A DNA stretch of 6,316 bases from Kiritimatiellia bacterium. GTDB lineage: Bacteria; Verrucomicrobiota; Kiritimatiellia; RFP12; UBA3636. Below are positions 4,519 through 6,316 of this stretch, in pieces. The stretch covers positions 1 to 6,316 of the forward strand of contig JAFPUX010000434.1 in assembly GCA_017413145.1 (NCBI GenBank), read 5' to 3'. The position numbers were made by a program, and so were the translations under genes. A model generated the notes under the pieces. It did not search any database and was not told the DNA's origin. It saw nothing but the letters and a program-made list of their open reading frames with translations. Each line of letters opens with the position of its first letter. The stretch's first letter is position 1.

Positions 4519-5832
4519 ATGGACAGACCCTCCCTCCTCCTTCCGCTCCTCGCCCTCGCCACCGCGCCGGCGTTCGCACTCTCGGTCAAGCCGCCGCCGG
4601 AGGAACCGTACGCGGCGCCGACGCTGCCGTGGCGCGAAGCGCTGGCCGCGGCCGACGCCGCGGTGGGGGCCGCCACCAACGGAGCACGCTGCGTGATTCT
4701 CACCTGGCGCCAACGGGACGCGACGTGGGGCGCATTTTACGATGCGGGCGACGCCTATCGGAGCGTGACCGTCGACGCAGCGGGCCGTTGCGTCGAAAAG
4801 GCGGCGGAAGATCCCCCCTGGAATTCGCCCGCGGAGTTCCTTCCCCTCGCCGAAGCCGCCGCCGCCGCGGAGCGGGCGTCCGCGGGAGCGGTCCGCACCG
4901 CGGCCCTTTCCCGTCCCGACGTCACGTGGTACGTGGCCCTGTCGGACGACGGGACGAGAAAACTGGTCGTCGTTTCCCCGGACGGCTCGGTCGAACCCGT
5001 CCCTCCGCCACCGGAAGCCACGGATGAAGAACGGACGGCGAACGCGGGCGTGGTCCGCGTCCTTCCCGAGCGCGCGGGCGACGCCTGGTGCATCGTCGCC
5101 GCGACAAACGCGGCCGCCCTCCGCGGCGTCCGGTTCGCGTTCCTCGACGCCGTCAAGCCGACGCAGACCAACCTCTGTTTCGCCGTGTCCGGAAACGGGC
5201 GCTGGGCGGCCGCGGCATTCCGGCACGGACGCGGGAACGACGCCGGCGCGCTCCCGGACGGGGCGGCGGAAGCCGTCGCCCGCGCGCTCGGCCCCGACGC
5301 CGCCCGCCTGCTCGCAGATCCCGCGAAGCGTGTCCCCTGCCGGTTCGGGGTGCTCGACGACGTGCCGTCGTCCCACATCGAGGCATGCCGTCTGCCGGAC
5401 GACTTCGTGCCGTCCGGCGAAAACGTCCGGTTCCTGGTCTGCCGCTCGACGGAAAAAGACGCGTCCGGCGGCTACCGGACCAAGGACGACATCCACGCCA
5501 TCGTCCATTTCGATTCCGTCTCGTTCAGTCGCTCCCGTCCCGGCGACCGGATCGACCGCGTCCGCGTCATGTGCAACGACCCGGAAACCGGACTCCCGCG
5601 CGGCGTCGCGTGGGACTGCGTCCGCCAGGACGACGGCACGTGGATCGAAGGCCCGGCCGAAGACGGAATCCTCCGTCTGCCCGACCCCGCCACGCGGAGT
5701 CCCGCCTCGGAAGAACCTCACGCGGAGTCCGCGGAGGGCGCGGAGTTGGATTCTCACGCAGAGAACGCAGAGAACGCAGAGACCGAACCCCGCGCAGAGA
5801 ACGAACCCCGCGCAGAGACCGCAGAGCCTTGA
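4519..5832 (+). CDS. Secreted protein of unknown function with His-Ala-Glu tail
   Basis: The 437-residue product starts with a clear signal peptide (MDRPSLLLPLLALATAPAFA, cleavage after the A-F-A at 18-20), so it is exported. Residues about 37-93 and 107-160 look like two versions of one motif: an Ala-rich helix, then a beta stretch with an aromatic-x-aromatic core (ATWGAFYD; VTWYVAL), then a strand ending in a D-x-x-G turn (VDAAGR; SPDGSV). That layout resembles PepSY-type domains, but I would not assign the family without a profile search. Residues 170-390 are unrecognised, with scattered cysteines and no catalytic motif. Residues 401-437 are the repeat tail (HAESAEGAELDSHAENAENAE...), preceded by PATRSPAS, and the stop TGA opens the next AT-rich block. 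The start is fixed by the signal peptide; no Shine-Dalgarno is present. Confidence 0.83.
   Translation: MDRPSLLLPLLALATAPAFALSVKPPPEEPYAAPTLPWREALAAADAAVGAATNGARCVILTWRQRDATWGAFYDAGDAYRSVTVDAAGRCVEKAAEDPPWNSPAEFLPLAEAAAAAERASAGAVRTAALSRPDVTWYVALSDDGTRKLVVVSPDGSVEPVPPPPEATDEERTANAGVVRVLPERAGDAWCIVAATNAAALRGVRFAFLDAVKPTQTNLCFAVSGNGRWAAAAFRHGRGNDAGALPDGAAEAVARALGPDAARLLADPAKRVPCRFGVLDDVPSSHIEACRLPDDFVPSGENVRFLVCRSTEKDASGGYRTKDDIHAIVHFDSVSFSRSRPGDRIDRVRVMCNDPETGLPRGVAWDCVRQDDGTWIEGPAEDGILRLPDPATRSPASEEPHAESAEGAELDSHAENAENAETEPRAENEPRAETAEP
5692..5829 (+). repeat. Tail repeat array 4 with T-R-S-P leader
   Basis: The leader acgcggag at 5692-5699 is read as Thr-Arg-Ser-Pro. The His-Ala-Glu phase starts 28 bp later at 5720. 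The first 45 bp repeat the 36-bp unit of the LRR gene almost exactly (HAESAEGAELDSHAE). The array then turns into A-rich units (gcagagaac) and two NEPRAE/TEPRAE units in which cgc replaces cac. It ends ...gcagagcct, identical to the end of the array at 1980. Confidence 0.92.
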
Positions 5833-5891
5833 ATTTGAATTTGCCATTTGTGAACAATGATGATCATTTGAGATTTGTGAACAATCCCAAC
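5830..5891 (+). repeat. AT-rich intergenic block, copy 3
   Basis: The block starts with TGA 5830-5832, carries the TTTGTGAACAA units and reaches CCCAAC at 5886-5891 after 56 bp, the same length as the copy at 1981. Differences from copy 2 are mostly single substitutions in its first half. A TGATCA palindrome (5870-5875 region) is particular to this copy. It precedes the signal-peptide gene at 5918. Confidence 0.85.
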
Positions 5892-5904
5892 CTCGAACCT
5901 CCCT

Positions 5905-5910
5905 AAAGGA
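5905..5910 (+). promoter_or_regulatory. Shine-Dalgarno AAAGGA for the gene at 5918
   Basis: AAAGGA sits 7 nt before ATG 5918. It is the only convincing ribosome binding site in the window and fixes this start. Confidence 0.7.
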
Positions 5911-5917
5911 ACCAACC

Positions 5918-6316
5918 ATGAAACGCACGCTCCTCCTCCTTCCCCTCCTCGCCCTCGCCGCAACTCCGGCGCTCGCCCGCTTCGGCTTCGACGCCGCCGA
6001 TCCGGTCTGCACCACCACCGTCGGCGGCGAATACCGCTACCTGGCGCGCCTGCGCGGCGCGGACGGAGCGGATGTCAGGGCTCGCCGCCAGGGCTCGACC
6101 TTCGTCCGCGGATTCGATTTCCCGATGGACGTCTGGACGCTCTCGTGCGGGACGAACGCCGCCACCGTCTACCTCTACGGCTACGGCGACACGAACTCGC
6201 TCGCCGCGCCCGAGGGGTTCGTCCTGCTGCCCGCGGACGCGGACGGCCTGGTCGAGCCGGAACGCAGCACGTCCTTCGCGATCAACGCGGACGGCAGCGG
6301 CGCCGTCGCCATCTAC
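5918..6316 (+). CDS. Secreted protein of unknown function, N-terminal part (3' truncated)
   Basis: The frame opens at ATG 5918 and stays open for 133 codons to the window edge. The start is supported by AAAGGA 7 nt upstream and by an immediate signal peptide (MKRTLLLLPLLALAATPALA, cleavage near residue 20). That signal peptide is very like the one of the preceding gene in both protein and DNA (shared ctcctcgccctcgcc). The mature part is rich in Gly, Ala, Asp and Tyr and has beta-like alternation (TVGGEYRYLARL; ATVYLYGYGDTN; SFAINADGSGAVAIY), consistent with an extracellular beta domain. I do not recognise a family. Whether it too ends in the His-Ala-Glu tail lies outside the window. Confidence 0.8.
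   Translation, partial: MKRTLLLLPLLALAATPALARFGFDAADPVCTTTVGGEYRYLARLRGADGADVRARRQGSTFVRGFDFPMDVWTLSCGTNAATVYLYGYGDTNSLAAPEGFVLLPADADGLVEPERSTSFAINADGSGAVAIY

Noticed and set aside
3712..6018. Long - strand open frame of 768 codons
   Set aside because: It crosses two + strand genes, the repeat gap and the start of a third gene. Low-complexity runs (LCVLCVLCV, HGTHGRHGN) are just the repeats read backwards; absence of stops follows from high GC.

Overview
The window is a GC-rich stretch of bacterial chromosome with six genes, all on the + strand. Most encode exported or membrane proteins I cannot assign to a named function. In order they are: the 3' end of a BspA-type leucine-rich-repeat protein (to 356); a two-helix membrane-anchored protein (424-1983); a secreted protein with four Ca-binding TSP3-like repeats (2075-3577); a four-helix membrane protein (3688-4218); a secreted protein (4519-5832); and the 5' part of another secreted protein (from 5918, running off the end). 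There are no RNA genes, transposases, phage genes, CRISPR or defence genes. GC content, BspA-type repeats, TSP3 repeats, dense exported hypothetical proteins and short 'acgcagag'-type repeats between genes suggest a PVC-group bacterium (Kiritimatiellota, Lentisphaerota or Verrucomicrobiota), perhaps gut-derived. That placement is inference from style, not from a marker gene.

The striking part is the repeats joining the genes. Four of the five genes whose 3' end is visible finish in the same low-complexity tail, built from 9-bp units that read as X-Ala-Glu (typically His-Ala-Glu-Ser-Ala-Glu), always in the same frame. In three of these the tail runs into its stop codon TGA, which is itself the first codon of a conserved AT-rich block of 56-57 bp. 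That block leads into a CCCAAC box and the next gene's ATG. In three of the four tails a short leader reading T-Q/R-S-P precedes the first His-Ala-Glu unit by a near-fixed distance. The 3' coding tail, stop codon, intergenic spacer and upstream region of the next gene therefore look like one repeated module of about 100-220 bp.

The membrane protein at 3688-4218 is the exception. It has no tail and is preceded by a conventional promoter-like sequence. It is followed by a 300-bp gap (4219-4518) holding short tracts of four repeat families: an acgcagag remnant, an inverted ccacggaa-type tract, a gtgaatgg-type tract closed by 8-bp inverted repeats, and a cctctaacctcc tract.

With every gene on one strand and short gaps, the genes may form one or two transcription units (1-3577, then 3688 onward), but nothing shows a shared pathway. 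The main open question is whether the His-Ala-Glu tail is selected as protein (sorting, anchoring or metal binding) or is a repeat that spreads and happens to supply a tolerated C-terminus and stop codon.
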